Shown: one piece after another, positions 1 to 10,612 of the stretch | Layout of the letters: each line of letters begins with the position of its first letter | Numbering within the stretch: the first letter of the stretch is position 1 | Origin: Rhodococcus sp. SMB37 | GTDB lineage: Bacteria > Actinomycetota > Actinomycetes > Mycobacteriales > Mycobacteriaceae | DNA length: 64,000 nt | Reading direction: 5' to 3' | Assembly (NCBI RefSeq): GCF_004345605.1 | Contig: NZ_SLVY01000015.1 | Coordinates: 1-64,000, forward strand | Made by a program: the position numbers and the translations under genes | Notes under the pieces: generated by a model | What the model was told of the DNA's origin: nothing | What the model saw: only the letters and a program-made list of their open reading frames with translations | Database searches by the model: none

Positions 1-95
1 TTCATGAGGTTTTTCGGGAAGTGTTTTTCGAAGATGTCGCGGGGTTCGACCACGTGGTCGTCGATGCTGACCATCACCATGTCATCGATATTCAT
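1..95 (-). CDS. amidohydrolase family protein (5' end only)
   Basis: Only the first 31 codons are inside the window; the gene continues past the left edge. The start is the ATG at 95, preceded by AGAGGA at a spacing of about five bases. The visible N-terminus (MNIDDMVMVSIDDHVVEP) matches the opening of actinobacterial amidohydrolase-2 family metal-dependent hydrolases, where the 'DDHxxEP' segment supplies an early metal ligand. The substrate cannot be told from this fragment. Confidence 0.7.
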   Translation of the reverse strand, partial: MNIDDMVMVSIDDHVVEPRDIFEKHFPKNLM

Positions 96-361
96 CGGAA
101 TCCTCTCGTGCGCGTGCGGGACGAGACGCCGCAGTAGCGCGGGCAGACGGCATTCGGGCGGGCTGAGAATTCGGTGGTACCGGAGTCGCGCCACAGTTTC
201 CGACGGACCCGACTCGAGGGACGAGTGGATCGATAGGTCGCACCGTTCGGTATGTGACGAGAATCGCCTTTCTTCTTTTGGAGAAGACTAATCTCATCGA
301 GTTGTCCCCGCAAGATCGGATGGCTCGTCGGCGCTGCCGGACGGGGGGTTGATGACGCTGA
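96..361. other. intergenic region between divergent genes
   Basis: This stretch separates the minus-strand amidohydrolase from the plus-strand regulator and carries no convincing gene. The short open frames that cross it in both directions have arginine/serine-rich, out-of-frame-like composition. Apart from the amidohydrolase ribosome binding site near 100 and the palindrome that begins at 362, nothing was recognised in it. Confidence 0.5.
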
Positions 362-406
362 AAAGACAAGTGTTCTTGACATTATATGTCAAGGGTGCTT
401 GTCTTT
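362..406. promoter_or_regulatory. 45-bp two-tier palindrome over the XRE promoter
   Basis: The sequence is symmetric about base 384. Outer arms are AAAGACAAG (362-370) and CTTGTCTTT (398-406). Inner arms are CTTGACAT (375-382) and ATGTCAAG (386-393), with TAT at the centre; only the four-base linkers 371-374 and 394-397 break the symmetry. A perfect TTGACA -35 lies inside at 376-381, and a weak -10 (TTGTCT, 399-404) follows 17 bases later, which would start transcription at the GTG at 412. This layout fits an autorepressor operator read by the HTH protein encoded just downstream. Confidence 0.75.
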
Positions 407-411
407 GTGGT

Positions 412-630
412 GTGACGAGCACGTTGAGGGACAACCGGGTCCGCGAGTTTCGCAAGCGGGCGAGGCTCACTCAGGCCGAGCTCGGCGCGCAAGTAGGCGT
501 CAGTCGGCAGAGCATCGTGTCGACGGAGAAGGGCGACTATGCGCCCAGCGTCTACCTCGCATTGCGGCTCGCGCGGAGCCTCGGCTCCACCGTCGAAGAA
601 TTGTTCCCCCTGACCGAGGAGGGCCGGTAA
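412..630 (+). CDS. small XRE-family HTH transcriptional regulator
   Basis: The product is a 72-residue protein that is almost entirely one Cro/C1-type helix-turn-helix (LTQAELGAQVGVSRQSIVSTEKGDY, residues about 18-42), the YozG-like size class. I chose the GTG at 412 because a TTGACA promoter would place the transcript start there (leaderless). A start at ATG 349 would put the 45-bp palindrome inside the coding sequence. The gene overlaps the next one (TAATG), so the two are translationally coupled. Such regulators usually repress their own operon together with a partner membrane protein. The effector is unknown. Confidence 0.8.
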   Translation: MTSTLRDNRVREFRKRARLTQAELGAQVGVSRQSIVSTEKGDYAPSVYLALRLARSLGSTVEELFPLTEEGR

Positions 631-1133
631 TGGCCGTGTTCATGAAAGCTGCTCGCTTCATCGGCGATCTGGACGACGAGTTCTACCACGACGAACGTCA
701 GCGCGACGTGTGGAACGAGGCCTCCGCGGTGGGATTCCAACTCGCCCAATGGTCCGCCCTCGTCGGCGCAGCCCTTCTGCCTTGGATCGCCGGACGTATC
801 GGTGCGCAGATCTCGATCGGCGTTCTCGCCGTGTGGTTCGTCATCTCGATGGTGACAATTACGTATGCACGCGCCGCACACGTCGATCTGTACTCGACCG
901 CGAAGACGTGGCGCCCACGGACCATCCTGGCCGGTGTCGTCTACCTCGCCGGGATCGCCGGAATCTACGCGCAACTGTCCACCCCCATCGATCAGGATGT
1001 CGCCACGTGGGCGGGATTGATCGTCGGCGGGCTCGTCGGGGGAGGCGCCGCGACGGGAGGCGTCGTGTGGTACCAACGTCGCGAGCGTCGTCGCAGGGAA
1101 GAGGAGGACGCTCGCGATCTGGCGGACCTCTAA
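630..1133 (+). CDS. membrane protein coupled to XRE regulator
   Basis: This is a 167-residue protein with four predicted membrane helices, in pairs: about residues 35-55 and 58-78, then 91-111 and 125-145. The C-terminal tail is strongly charged ([18 protein letters not shown]). The ATG at 630 overlaps the stop of the regulator. The pair resembles widespread two-gene units of a small XRE regulator plus a 3-4 helix membrane protein, whose function is not established. The stop overlaps the stop of the convergent treY by four bases. I do not recognise a specific family. Confidence 0.7.
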   Translation: MAVFMKAARFIGDLDDEFYHDERQRDVWNEASAVGFQLAQWSALVGAALLPWIAGRIGAQISIGVLAVWFVISMVTITYARAAHVDLYSTAKTWRPRTILAGVVYLAGIAGIYAQLSTPIDQDVATWAGLIVGGLVGGGAATGGVVWYQRRERRRREEEDARDLADL

Positions 1134-3550
1134 GCGAGCGGAGCAGGCGGTCGGAGCCTGCCCAGCGCAGCTACCGGGAACTCGGTGAACAAACTGTCGA
1201 GCCGCACTTGCCCCGAGACCTCCCGCCCCGTCAGCCGGTCGATCCAGTCACCCGGAGGCAGCGCGAGCACCGAATCGGCCCATCCGTCCACACCGAGCGA
1301 GACCGTGTGTCGCGAGGCCACTGCCACCACATCGACCTCGTCGACCCGCGGACCACGGCCGTAGGCGAGCACATGGTGTGCCGCAGTACCGGAGGCACGC
1401 AGAGGCACGTAGGCGCCACCGACGAAACTGGCCGGCCGCTCACGACGCAGTCGCAGCGCGGCCCGGACGACCGCAAATTTCGGCGGCACCTCGTCCGTGT
1501 GCAGCAGGCGTCGCCGAACCGAGTAATCGACGGTCCGACGGTTGTCTGGATCGACCAGCGAATCGTCCCACAGTTCGGTGCCCTGATAGACGTCCGGGAT
1601 CCCCGGGCCGAGAAGCTGGAGAAGCTTCTGGCCCAGCGCATCCGATGAAAAATGTGGTTCGAGGCCGGTGACGAACTCGGACATCCCTGCACCGCACGGG
1701 CCGTCGCACACGGAGTCGAGCCAGGCCAGGACAGAACCCTCGAACTCGACGTCCACGTCGGTCCACGACGTACGGGTGCCGTTTTCCCGCACCGCCTTCC
1801 TGGCGTAGTCCTGCAGACGAATTCGCAGTGCGTCGGTGACGACGCCGTCGACGGGCCAGACTCCGAACAGTGTCTGCCAGAGGAACGCCCCGATCGCCGG
1901 ATCGGGGCTCGGCGCCGCCGTCTCCCATTCCGTCACGCAGTCGGCCCACAGTCGTGGCACCTGCGACAGCACTCCGATTCGCGCACGGACATCTTCGCTG
2001 CGCTTGGTGTCGTGCGTGGACAACGTGGTCATCGTCCGCGGCCACGAGCGTGCACGCTGCGCCCACGCGAGGTGGAATTCACTCGGACCGAGACCGAAGC
2101 GTCCGGGGTTTCCGCCGACCTCCTGCAGGGAGATCAGGCGGGCCGCGCGATAGAACAGGCAGTCCTCCACGGTCTTCGCGGTCGCGGCACCGCACACCTG
2201 CCCGAACCGCGCCACGGTCTCGGGGTCCGTGGCCAGCGCCTGTACCAACACCTCGAGGGCGGGCACCAATGCTGGGTCGCTGCGTCCCACCCGACCGACG
2301 ATGCGCGGCAGCATCGTGCTCAGCGGTGCGTAGTCGGCTCGGTATACCGGTACCTGTGTGACGACCGCGACCACTGCGTCGCGCACTGCGGCGTCGGTGA
2401 GTGCAGGATCGGTGACCATGGTCTCGCCGGTCGAGTGCCGGATCCTGCGTACGAGACGCCGAATCTCCGCCGCGAGTCCCGTCTCGAGCACCTGCCGTCC
2501 AAGCAGATGTTCCTGTTCGTGCAGCCATTCCGCGGCGCCGTCGGCGCCGGTGAATGTGCGCGAGAGCGCGTTCAGTTCGTCCTCGCCGCGCGGATCGAGG
2601 AACACCGCGGAGAGTTCGTTGAGGGCGTCATAGCCGGTGGTGCCATCCACCGGGAGTGTCGCGTCGAGGGGTTCGCCGTCGGCGAGGACCTTCTCCACCA
2701 CGAGCCATCGGTCGGAGCCGATCAGATCGCGCAGTCGCCCGAGATAGTCCGAGGGATCGGCAAGACCGTCCGGGTGATCGACTCGAATACCGTCGACCAG
2801 ATCGTCCGTGATCCACGACGCGACCTGGGCATGCGCCGCATCGAACACGTGGGGATCCTCCACCCGGACGGCCGCAAGGTCGCTGACAGTGAAGAACCTC
2901 CGGTACCCGATCAGGCCCGAATCCCACGGCACCAACCGATACGTCTGCCGATCATGGATCTCGGCAGCAGTGCCGGTATCGGTGCCCGGTGCGATGGGAA
3001 ACCGTTTGTCGTAGTAGGCGATCATCGGTTCCGGGCCGGATCGGTCGACGGTGAACTCGCCCGCGTCGTCACCCGAAGCCAATACGGGAAGCGCGATCTT
3101 TCCGTCCGCCCCGTTGTCGGCCGCGGTATAGAAGTCGAAGAAGTCCGCGTACTCGGACTCGCGGCCGCGGCGGAGGGCGTCCCACCACCACGCGTTCTGA
3201 CGTGGATCGGCGACCCCGACATGGTTGGGGACGATGTCGATGACCAACCCCATCCCGCGTGCGCGTGCGGCCTCCGCCAATCCTTCGAGCCCGGAACGTC
3301 CGCCGAGCCCGGCCGAGACCGTGCTCGGGTCCACCACGTCGTATCCGTGACTGGACCCGTCCACCGCGGTGAGCACCGGCGACAGGTACAAGTGTGAGAC
3401 GCCGAGTGCGTCGAGGTAGTCGACCAGATCCACCGCATCGGCGAAGGTGAACGCGTCGGGGCGCATCTGCAGACGGTAGGTCGCTGTCACCGGGACGGGG
3501 ACCACCGCGCCACTGCTCACCGGACCGGTATTCACACCGATGGCGTTCAT
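1130..3550 (-). CDS. treY: malto-oligosyltrehalose synthase
   Basis: TreY rearranges the reducing-end alpha-1,4 bond of a maltooligosaccharide to alpha-1,1, giving maltooligosyltrehalose. It is a cytosolic GH13 enzyme. The 806-residue protein carries the GH13 signatures DIVPNHVG (about 105-112), [10 protein letters not shown] with the nucleophile Asp, a VEKVL acid/base segment and [15 protein letters not shown]. The start is the ATG at 3550, which overlaps the stop of glgX (ATGA). A longer frame upstream of it lies inside glgX and looks like antisense-type composition. In most relatives treZ follows treY; here a convergent gene does, with overlapping stops. Confidence 0.95.
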   Translation of the reverse strand: MNAIGVNTGPVSSGAVVPVPVTATYRLQMRPDAFTFADAVDLVDYLDALGVSHLYLSPVLTAVDGSSHGYDVVDPSTVSAGLGGRSGLEGLAEAARARGMGLVIDIVPNHVGVADPRQNAWWWDALRRGRESEYADFFDFYTAADNGADGKIALPVLASGDDAGEFTVDRSGPEPMIAYYDKRFPIAPGTDTGTAAEIHDRQTYRLVPWDSGLIGYRRFFTVSDLAAVRVEDPHVFDAAHAQVASWITDDLVDGIRVDHPDGLADPSDYLGRLRDLIGSDRWLVVEKVLADGEPLDATLPVDGTTGYDALNELSAVFLDPRGEDELNALSRTFTGADGAAEWLHEQEHLLGRQVLETGLAAEIRRLVRRIRHSTGETMVTDPALTDAAVRDAVVAVVTQVPVYRADYAPLSTMLPRIVGRVGRSDPALVPALEVLVQALATDPETVARFGQVCGAATAKTVEDCLFYRAARLISLQEVGGNPGRFGLGPSEFHLAWAQRARSWPRTMTTLSTHDTKRSEDVRARIGVLSQVPRLWADCVTEWETAAPSPDPAIGAFLWQTLFGVWPVDGVVTDALRIRLQDYARKAVRENGTRTSWTDVDVEFEGSVLAWLDSVCDGPCGAGMSEFVTGLEPHFSSDALGQKLLQLLGPGIPDVYQGTELWDDSLVDPDNRRTVDYSVRRRLLHTDEVPPKFAVVRAALRLRRERPASFVGGAYVPLRASGTAAHHVLAYGRGPRVDEVDVVAVASRHTVSLGVDGWADSVLALPPGDWIDRLTGREVSGQVRLDSLFTEFPVAALGRLRPPAPLA

Positions 3551-5856
3551 ACCGTCTTCCTCAAGACCAGCACCGAACGGGCCTGCACGGTCACCGACTC
3601 CCCGGCCGAGACCGTGTTCGGGGCGCATCGACCGTCCGCGATATCGGTGTCGAGGGTGAGTGTCCATTCCAGAGCGTGTGGACCGTCCGGGGTGACGAAG
3701 TCGATCGCTTCGTCATGGGCGTTGAAACACAGGAGGAACGAGTCGTCGACGACCCGCTGACCCCGTTGGTCGGGTTCCGGTATGCCTTCGCCGTTGAGGA
3801 GAACGGACAGGGATCGTCCGAATCCGCTGTCCCAGTCCTCCGGTGTCATCTCGTCGCCACCCGGGGTGAGCCACGCGATGTCGCGGGATTGGTCGCCGCT
3901 GCGGATCGGGCGGCCTTCGAAGAACCGGCGACGCCGGAAGACCGGATGTTCCGTGCGCAGCGCGATGACGTTGCGGGTGAACTCCAGCAGGTCGGCATTC
4001 GTCTCGGCGAGTGTCCAGTCCATCCAGGACAATTCGTTGTCCTGGCAGTACACGTTGTTGTTGCCGTTCTGGGTGCGGCCGATCTCGTCGCCGTGCGCGA
4101 TCATCGGGGTGCCCTGCGACAACATCAATGTCGCGAGGATGTTGCGTCGCTGGCGCCCGCGGAGCTCGCGGATGTCGGGATCGTCCGTCGGCCCTTCCAC
4201 ACCGCAGTTCCACGAGCGGTTGTGCGACTCGCCGTCACGGTTCTCCTCGCCGTTCGCCTCGTTGTGTTTCTCGTTGTATGACACGAGATCTGCGAGTGTG
4301 AATCCGTCGTGTGCCGTGACGAAGTTGATCGACGCGCTCGGCCGTCGTCCGGTGTCCTCGTAGAGGTCGGAAGAACCGGTGAGGCGCGACGCGAACTCTC
4401 CGAGTGTGGCCGGCTCACCGCGCCAGTAGTCGCGGACCGTGTCGCGGTACTTGCCGTTCCACTCGGTCCACAACCCGGGGAAGTTGCCCACCTGATAGCC
4501 CCCTTCGCCGACGTCCCACGGCTCGGCGATGAGCTTGACCTGCGACACCACCGGATCCTGCTGGACCAGGTCGAAGAAGGCGGACAACCGGTCGACGTCG
4601 TGCAACTCGCGGGCGAGGGTCGATGCGAGATCGAACCGGAATCCGTCGACGTGCATTTCGGTGACCCAGTATCGAAGGGAGTCCATGATCAGCTGGAGAG
4701 TGTGGGGGTTCCGCGCGTTGAGACTGTTGCCGGTGCCCGTGTAGTCCATGTAATGGGCCTTGTCGTCTTCGACAAGCCGGTAGTAGGCGGCATTGTCGAT
4801 GCCGCGGAACGAGATGGTCGGGCCGAGGTGGTTGCCTTCGGCGGTGTGGTTGTAGACGACGTCGAGAATGACCTCGATCCCTGCTTCGTGGAACGTGCGC
4901 ACCATCGCCTTGAACTCGGCGACCACCCCGCTCGGTTTCGACGCCGACGAGTACGCGGTGTGCGGAGCAAAGAACCCGAAGGTGTTGTACCCCCAATAAT
5001 TGCTGAGCCCGCGATCTTGCAGCGTCTGGTCGTTCATGAACTGGTGCACCGGCATCAGTTCGATCGCGGTGACGCCGAGCAGGAGCAGGTGCTCGATGAC
5101 GGCCGGGTGCGCGAGGCCGGCGTATGTTCCTCGCAGGTAGTCGGGCACATCGGGGTGGGTGGCGGTCATGCCTTTGACGTGGGCTTCGTAGATGACCGTC
5201 TGATGGTAGGGGCGCCGCGGGTGCCGGTCGGATGCCCAGTCGAAGAACGGGTTGATCACGACGGTGGTCATCGTGTGCCCGAGTGAATCGAGACGGGGAA
5301 GTTCGTCGGCCGACTCCTGTTCGTTCCCCTTGTCCTCGTTCCCCCGGTCCTCGGGTTCGTCCGTCGGTGCGTCATCGTCGGTTCCAGTGGAGGAGTCCGC
5401 CGCTTCGACGAACTCGGGCGCCGGTTCGGAGTCAGGAACAGGGTCTCGGCCTTCGCTGTCAGGATCGGGCAACGCGTACGAGTACAGCGACGGGTCGCCG
5501 TCGAAACCGCCGTCGAATGCCTTGCCGTAGGGGTCGAGAAGCAGCTTGCTCGGGTCGCATCGATGTCCCTCGGCGGGGTCGAACGGGCCGTACACGCGGT
5601 ATCCGTAGCGCTGGCCCGGTGAGACTGTCGGGAGGTACGCGTGCCACACGTATCCGTCGACCTCGTCGAGCGTGACCCGTGTCTCGTATCCGTCACGGTC
5701 GATCAGACACAGTTCCACCTTCTCGGCTACCTCAGAGAAGAGGGAGAAGTTGGTGCCGGCGCCGTCGTAGGTGGCTCCCAGCGGGTAGGGGTGGCCGGGC
5801 CACACAGGAATGGGCTCCACCGCGTCCCGGGTCGTGTTGCTGTCGCTGGGCTCCAT
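3547..5856 (-). CDS. glgX: glycogen debranching enzyme TreX/GlgX
   Basis: This enzyme is an isoamylase-type GH13 protein of 769 residues that hydrolyses alpha-1,6 branches of glycogen, feeding linear glucans to TreY. An N-terminal CBM48-like domain (about 20-110) precedes the barrel. DVVYNH (about 332), DGFRFDLAS with the nucleophile near Asp409, and [11 protein letters not shown] with the acid/base near Glu445 are visible. Between residues about 134 and 192 sits an acidic low-complexity stretch rich in D, E, P, S and T, where family members have only a short 'DPDS..' loop. The gene overlaps treY by four bases. The ATG at 5856 has GAGGA close upstream. Confidence 0.95.
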   Translation of the reverse strand: MEPSDSNTTRDAVEPIPVWPGHPYPLGATYDGAGTNFSLFSEVAEKVELCLIDRDGYETRVTLDEVDGYVWHAYLPTVSPGQRYGYRVYGPFDPAEGHRCDPSKLLLDPYGKAFDGGFDGDPSLYSYALPDPDSEGRDPVPDSEPAPEFVEAADSSTGTDDDAPTDEPEDRGNEDKGNEQESADELPRLDSLGHTMTTVVINPFFDWASDRHPRRPYHQTVIYEAHVKGMTATHPDVPDYLRGTYAGLAHPAVIEHLLLLGVTAIELMPVHQFMNDQTLQDRGLSNYWGYNTFGFFAPHTAYSSASKPSGVVAEFKAMVRTFHEAGIEVILDVVYNHTAEGNHLGPTISFRGIDNAAYYRLVEDDKAHYMDYTGTGNSLNARNPHTLQLIMDSLRYWVTEMHVDGFRFDLASTLARELHDVDRLSAFFDLVQQDPVVSQVKLIAEPWDVGEGGYQVGNFPGLWTEWNGKYRDTVRDYWRGEPATLGEFASRLTGSSDLYEDTGRRPSASINFVTAHDGFTLADLVSYNEKHNEANGEENRDGESHNRSWNCGVEGPTDDPDIRELRGRQRRNILATLMLSQGTPMIAHGDEIGRTQNGNNNVYCQDNELSWMDWTLAETNADLLEFTRNVIALRTEHPVFRRRRFFEGRPIRSGDQSRDIAWLTPGGDEMTPEDWDSGFGRSLSVLLNGEGIPEPDQRGQRVVDDSFLLCFNAHDEAIDFVTPDGPHALEWTLTLDTDIADGRCAPNTVSAGESVTVQARSVLVLRKTV

Positions 5857-5909
5857 GGATCCTCAGCGTAACGGCAGAGGATGCGGCTCTCTCGCCGGAG
5901 CGAGTTCGC

Positions 5910-7985
5910 TCACCACCATCCGGTCGCGGGACCGAGTTGACGGCCCAGGTCGGGGGTCAACGTCCGGACGTACGTCGTCGTGAGGTGGTCGTCGTCACGG
6001 TAGACCAGCACATTGCCCTCGATGACTCGACACACGTCCTGTCGGCACAACGAATCGGTCATATCCAGCAGCGTCACCGACGGAAGGTGCGCGGCAGACG
6101 CCAGGGCCGGGTCGACCGGATCGAGCGCGGCAGCGCGATCGACGCCGCACGACTCCGCGGTGCCGCCCGAAGCCAGACAGTCCGAGGCGTTGTACTGGAC
6201 TTCGTTGTCGATGAGCCACGGATTGTCGCGGATCGCAACCACCGGGATGCCGTAGTCGGCGAGCGTCTCCCACAGCTCGATGTACCAGAACGGCGTGAAA
6301 TCGCCCGGTCCTTCACCCGGGTCCTTCGTCCTGGTCGAGGTGGTGAACAGCACGTCGGGCGGATACGCCGCGAGTTCGGCAAGCACCTTCACGGACCAGG
6401 AGTCGCACTCGATCGTCGGCGAGTCGTCGGTCAGTTCAGCGTTGGGGTCGGACAACGGGCACCCGACCTTGAGATAGGTGTCGAGGCGGAAGCCGTGCTC
6501 GCGGCCGAGCGCGTCGAGAGCGGCGAGCCAATGCTCGGAATGTGAACCTCCGGCGAGCACCATGCGGCGCGTCGACATCGGGTCGCCGTAGACGCAGGTC
6601 AAGGCTTCACGGTTGGTGTGCTGGGCGATGCAGCCGTCGATGGTTGCGGGCGGAAGGTCGTCGGCGGCCACGATCAGGGGTGGGTACACGGGCTGGCGCT
6701 CGACCTCGGGCAGTCCGATCGCTGCTGCGCCCGGGTAGAGATCCGGGTCAGGCCTGGCCGAGTGGGAGAAGTGACTCACCGTGCGATCGACGTGGGCGAT
6801 CCACCCTGTCGTACTCGCGATGAGCGCCACACCGGTCAGCGCGAGCCCCGCGACGAGGGTGGTGCGCCACAGTCCCGGGACCGACCGCCGAATCGGGGTC
6901 TCGATGAACCGGGTGGTGGCCTCGGCGAGGACGAGGGAGATACCGATCACGACGACCCCGCCGGCGAATCCCACCGACGGTCGATCCCGCAACATCAGGT
7001 AACCGATCAGCACGGGCCAGTGCCACAGGTACAGCGCATACGCGATGCTTCCCAGCCGGATGAGTGGCGCTGACGACAGGAATCTCGCCGTGGGGGTGTC
7101 GGGTCCGGTGACGCCGGGGGTGGCTCCTGCAACAACCAATGCCATTGCCGCCCCCACCGGGACCAACGCCCACGGTCCCGGAAAGAGGGCATTGCCGTTG
7201 AGAGCGAACCCGCACGCGAAGAGGATCGCCAGGCTCACGATTCCCAGCCCGGACCGAACGAGTTTCGGTGCCCGCAGCCACGGCGAGATGCACACCAGGA
7301 CCGCGCCGAGCGTCAGTTCCCACACTCGCGCCGCGCTGTCGTAGTACAGCCACGATTGCGGCGTGGTGGAGAACGATGCATACGCCAGCGACGCGACGGT
7401 GATCAACGAGAGAAGTACGGTCAGTGGCACGCGGACGGGGATCTGCGCCCGGCGCAGCAACCATGCCGAGGCGAACACCACGATCAGTGCCGCGAGATAG
7501 AACTGTCCTTGTACTGCGATCGACCACAGGTGCTGCAGGGGGCTGACCATGGGATCGGCGGCGAGGTAGTCGGCCGCGGTGCGCGCGAGCTCCCAGTTCT
7601 GCACGAACAGCAGCGACGCGCGTGTCTGTTCTGCGACCCGATCCCATTGAGGGAACGGAAGCAGGACGAGTGCGGCGATCGTTGTGCCCGCGAGGACGAG
7701 AACGAGTGGTGCGAGGAGTCGGCGTCCGACCCGCTTCAGCACCGGCCACGGGTCGAGGGGCGCCCCTGATTCCGCGACCCGGAGCAAGGAGCCGACGAAG
7801 AAGAAGCCGGACAGCGCGAGAAACACGTCGACGCCGCCGGACACGCGTCCGAACCAGACGTGGAAGACCACCACCAAGGCGATGGCGAGTCCGCGGACTC
7901 CGTCGAGATCGGAGCGATAGCCAGGACGAGCAGAGGCCGGGACTGCAGTGGTGCTCGCGGCTGAGGGCGACGTATGGACGGACAT
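5910..7985 (-). CDS. acyltransferase-3 / SGNH O-acyltransferase
   Basis: This is a 691-residue integral membrane protein of the OafA/YrhL family. The N-terminal half is an acyltransferase-3 domain with about ten membrane helices (motif RSDLDGVRGLAIALVVVFHVWFG and FFFVGSLL, typical H..R region). The C-terminal third is an extracytoplasmic SGNH domain, with GGSHSEHW as block I and DDDHLTTTYV as the Asp/His block. Such fusions transfer acyl groups to cell-envelope glycans or lipids. I favour the ATG at 7985 (TACTGC lies seven bases upstream, possibly leaderless); an ATG at 8030 would add 15 residues. The acceptor is not predictable. It is divergent from bioA. Confidence 0.85.
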   Translation of the reverse strand: MSVHTSPSAASTTAVPASARPGYRSDLDGVRGLAIALVVVFHVWFGRVSGGVDVFLALSGFFFVGSLLRVAESGAPLDPWPVLKRVGRRLLAPLVLVLAGTTIAALVLLPFPQWDRVAEQTRASLLFVQNWELARTAADYLAADPMVSPLQHLWSIAVQGQFYLAALIVVFASAWLLRRAQIPVRVPLTVLLSLITVASLAYASFSTTPQSWLYYDSAARVWELTLGAVLVCISPWLRAPKLVRSGLGIVSLAILFACGFALNGNALFPGPWALVPVGAAMALVVAGATPGVTGPDTPTARFLSSAPLIRLGSIAYALYLWHWPVLIGYLMLRDRPSVGFAGGVVVIGISLVLAEATTRFIETPIRRSVPGLWRTTLVAGLALTGVALIASTTGWIAHVDRTVSHFSHSARPDPDLYPGAAAIGLPEVERQPVYPPLIVAADDLPPATIDGCIAQHTNREALTCVYGDPMSTRRMVLAGGSHSEHWLAALDALGREHGFRLDTYLKVGCPLSDPNAELTDDSPTIECDSWSVKVLAELAAYPPDVLFTTSTRTKDPGEGPGDFTPFWYIELWETLADYGIPVVAIRDNPWLIDNEVQYNASDCLASGGTAESCGVDRAAALDPVDPALASAAHLPSVTLLDMTDSLCRQDVCRVIEGNVLVYRDDDHLTTTYVRTLTPDLGRQLGPATGWW

Positions 7986-8109
7986 GAAGCTGGCAGTACC
8001 CCTGGTGCGTGCGGGCTCGGCGGCCGACATCCGCCGAGCTGTTCGTGTGAGGAAGCTTCACATGAACTCAGGCAGACTACGGGGTGGCGCTCCGTGATCA
8101 CCAACCGCT

Positions 8110-8115
8110 TACAGT
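8110..8115 (+). promoter_or_regulatory. -10 element of leaderless bioA
   Basis: TACAGT (TAnnnT) ends seven bases before the GTG at 8123, the spacing expected when transcription starts at the first base of the start codon. There is no Shine-Dalgarno sequence before this GTG. No TGAAC-N3-GTTCA operator is seen here, unlike at bioF and bioB. Confidence 0.5.
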
Positions 8116-8122
8116 CGGGTGC

Positions 8123-9409
8123 GTGTCATCCACCACCTCTTCTGCTGCCCGTATCTCGTCTCTCGACGCAGCGCACCTGTGGCATCCGTACGGTGCGTTC
8201 CCTCCGTCGACCGAACCGCTCGTGGTCGACCATGCCCATGGTACGCGGCTCGTGCTGGCCGACGGTCGTGAGCTCGTCGACGGCATGAGCTCCTGGTGGG
8301 CGGCGGTGCACGGCTACCGACACCCGGTGCTCGACCGCGCCGTCACCGAGCAGCTGTCCAAGATGAGCCACGTCATGTTCGGTGGGCTGACACATGCGCC
8401 CGCGGCGCGTCTGGCCGAACTGCTGGTGGATATCACGCCGGAGGGGCTCGACAAGGTGTTCCTCGCGGACTCGGGCTCTGTGTCGGTCGAGGTCGCAATC
8501 AAGATCGCGTTGCAGTATCAGCGGGCAGTCGGGAAACCGGAGCGGCACCGCCTGCTCACATGGCGTGGCGGCTACCACGGCGACACGTTCGCACCGATGA
8601 GCGTGTGCGACCCCGACGGCGGGATGCATTCGCTGTGGACGGATGTGCTCGCGCAGCAGGTGTTCGCCCCCGCGCCACCGGCCGGGTTCGACTCGGACTA
8701 CGTGGAGGCATTCGAAGCAATCCTCACCGAGCGCACCGACGAACTCGCCGCAGTGATCGTCGAACCGGTCGTGCAGGGTGCCGGCGGGATGCGGTTCCAC
8801 GCTCCCGCTTACCTGCGCGAACTGCGCCGCATGTGCGACGAACACGGACTGCTGCTGATCTTCGACGAGATCGCCACCGGATTCGGCCGCACCGGGGAGC
8901 TGTTCGCTGCGGACCACGCGGGTGTGGCGCCGGACATCCTGTGCGTCGGTAAGGCGCTCACCGGTGGGTATCTGACCCTCGCCGCGGTCCTGTGCACGTC
9001 GGAAATCGCCGAGACGATCAGTGCGGGCGAAGGCGGCGGAGTGATGCACGGCCCGACCTTCATGGGCAACCCACTCGCGTGCGCCGTGGCGGTCGCATCC
9101 ATCGAACTGTTGCTCTCACGTGACTGGCGCGCCGAGGTCGCGGCGCTCACCTCGGGACTCGAAGCCGGCCTCGCACCGGCGCGGGACATACCCGGGGTCG
9201 TCGACGTCCGGGTGCTCGGGGGAATCGGCGTCCTGGAGCTCGCCGAGCCCGTGAACATGCGCGCTGCGACCGATGCGGCGGTCGGTGCCGGGGTGTGGCT
9301 GCGGCCGTTCCGCAACCTCGTTTACGCGATGCCGCCGTATGTGTGCACAGCCGACGATGTCACGCGGATCTGCGGGGGCATGGTTGCGGCGGCCCGGAGC
9401 GGACGCTGA
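8123..9409 (+). CDS. bioA: adenosylmethionine-8-amino-7-oxononanoate aminotransferase
   Basis: BioA converts KAPA to DAPA in biotin synthesis, using S-adenosylmethionine as amino donor and PLP as cofactor. The 428-residue protein has [41 protein letters not shown] (PLP-binding Asp) and [16 protein letters not shown] with the Schiff-base Lys. The chosen GTG gives the family N-terminus (aromatic HLWHPYGAF motif around residue 15). bioF follows after a 63-base gap that holds its own promoter, so bioA and bioF may be separately transcribed. Confidence 0.95.
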   Translation: MSSTTSSAARISSLDAAHLWHPYGAFPPSTEPLVVDHAHGTRLVLADGRELVDGMSSWWAAVHGYRHPVLDRAVTEQLSKMSHVMFGGLTHAPAARLAELLVDITPEGLDKVFLADSGSVSVEVAIKIALQYQRAVGKPERHRLLTWRGGYHGDTFAPMSVCDPDGGMHSLWTDVLAQQVFAPAPPAGFDSDYVEAFEAILTERTDELAAVIVEPVVQGAGGMRFHAPAYLRELRRMCDEHGLLLIFDEIATGFGRTGELFAADHAGVAPDILCVGKALTGGYLTLAAVLCTSEIAETISAGEGGGVMHGPTFMGNPLACAVAVASIELLLSRDWRAEVAALTSGLEAGLAPARDIPGVVDVRVLGGIGVLELAEPVNMRAATDAAVGAGVWLRPFRNLVYAMPPYVCTADDVTRICGGMVAAARSGR

Positions 9410-9442
9410 CCCACCAGGCCTCGAACGACCTCTTCTCGACTG

Positions 9443-9465
9443 CTTGAACGGTGTTCAAGTATGGT
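9443..9465 (+). promoter_or_regulatory. BioQ-type operator and promoter of bioF
   Basis: The perfect 17-bp palindrome CTTGAAC-GGT-GTTCAAG occupies 9443-9459, just ahead of a TATGGT -10 element at 9460-9465. The same TGAAC-N3-GTTCA pattern is present twice in front of bioB. TGAAC-N3-GTT is also the known half-site arrangement of BioQ in corynebacteria and mycobacteria, so this is very likely the site where the biotin regulator represses bioFD. Confidence 0.85.
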
Positions 9466-9472
9466 TCCGACC

Positions 9473-10612
9473 ATGACTGCATCCGCTGCGCTCGCGTGGC
9501 TCGACCTCGCCGCCGACACCCGGCGTCGCGCGGGCCTGCACCGAGACCTGATTCCGCGCACCCCGTCGACGCCGATCCTCGACCTCGCATCCAACGACTA
9601 TCTCGGACTGGTCCGTCACCCTGAGGTGCTCGCCGGCGCCACTGCGTCGCTGCGTCGCTGGGGTGGCGGCGCCACCGGATCCAGACTGGTCACCGGAACC
9701 ACCGCCGAACACGAACTGCTCGAACGTGAATTCGCCGAATTCGTCGGCGCCGACACCGGCCTGGTGTTCTCCAGCGGCTACGCCGCCAACCTCGGTGCGG
9801 TCACCGCGCTCGCGGGGCGCGACGCTCTCGTCGTATCCGACGCCGGCAGCCACGCCTCGCTGGTCGATGCGTGCCGGCTGTCGCGTTCTCGCATCCACGT
9901 GGCTCCGCACAACGATGTCGACGCTGTGGCCACCGCTCTCGCCACGCGCACCGAATCCCGCGCCCTCGTCCTCACCGACTCGGTGTTCAGCGCAGAGGGA
10001 GATCTCGCACCGCTGCTCTCGTTGCACCAGGTGTGCCGCGAACACGGTGCGATGCTGCTCGTCGACGAGGCTCACGGTGTCGGGGTTCGCGGTGCAGGGG
10101 GGCGCGGACTCGTCCACGAAGTGGGCCTCGCCGGCGAGCCGGACGTGATCGTCACCGCAACACTGTCGAAATCCCTGGCCTCACAGGGCGGCATCGTGCT
10201 CGCCGATGCCCGAGTGCGGGAGCATCTCATCGACACCGCACGCACCTTCATCTTCGACACCGGTCTCGCACCCGCCGCCGTCGGCGCCGCACGGGGTGCG
10301 CTGAAAGTACTTCGCGCGGAGCCCGAACGTGCGGGGGCGGTTCTCGACCGAGCGCGCCACCTCGCCGCGACGACGTCCGCGGCGACCCCCGAATCGGCTG
10401 TCGTATCGGTGATTCTCGGCGACCCCCACGTCGCGGTCGGAGCCGCCCGCGAATGCCGCGAGCGCGGCCTGCACGTCGGCTGCTTCCGTCCGCCGTCGGT
10501 GCCTGACGGAACGTCGCGGCTGAGATTGACCGCACGGGCCGACCTCACCGCCGAAGATCTCGAGCTGATCGACCGGGTGCTCACCGATGTCCTGGTGGGA
10601 GCACGTTCGTGA
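9473..10612 (+). CDS. bioF: 8-amino-7-oxononanoate synthase
   Basis: BioF is a PLP enzyme that condenses pimeloyl-ACP/CoA with alanine to give KAPA. The 379-residue protein shows [42 protein letters not shown] (PLP Asp/His) and [11 protein letters not shown] (Schiff-base Lys). I chose the ATG at 9473 over the ATG at 9461: TATGGT at 9460-9465 then gives a leaderless transcript starting at 9473. The stop overlaps the bioD start (GTGA), so the two are coupled. Confidence 0.95.
   Translation: MTASAALAWLDLAADTRRRAGLHRDLIPRTPSTPILDLASNDYLGLVRHPEVLAGATASLRRWGGGATGSRLVTGTTAEHELLEREFAEFVGADTGLVFSSGYAANLGAVTALAGRDALVVSDAGSHASLVDACRLSRSRIHVAPHNDVDAVATALATRTESRALVLTDSVFSAEGDLAPLLSLHQVCREHGAMLLVDEAHGVGVRGAGGRGLVHEVGLAGEPDVIVTATLSKSLASQGGIVLADARVREHLIDTARTFIFDTGLAPAAVGAARGALKVLRAEPERAGAVLDRARHLAATTSAATPESAVVSVILGDPHVAVGAARECRERGLHVGCFRPPSVPDGTSRLRLTARADLTAEDLELIDRVLTDVLVGARS

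Noticed and set aside
412-1133. XRE/membrane protein pair as a toxin-antitoxin system
   Set aside because: The second protein has four helices and no toxin motif, and the gene pair resembles widespread regulator/membrane units; nothing in the sequence shows toxicity.
1652-3397. 581-codon open frame on the plus strand
   Set aside because: It is antisense to treY, whose GH13 motifs are unambiguous; no motif is seen in the shadow frame.
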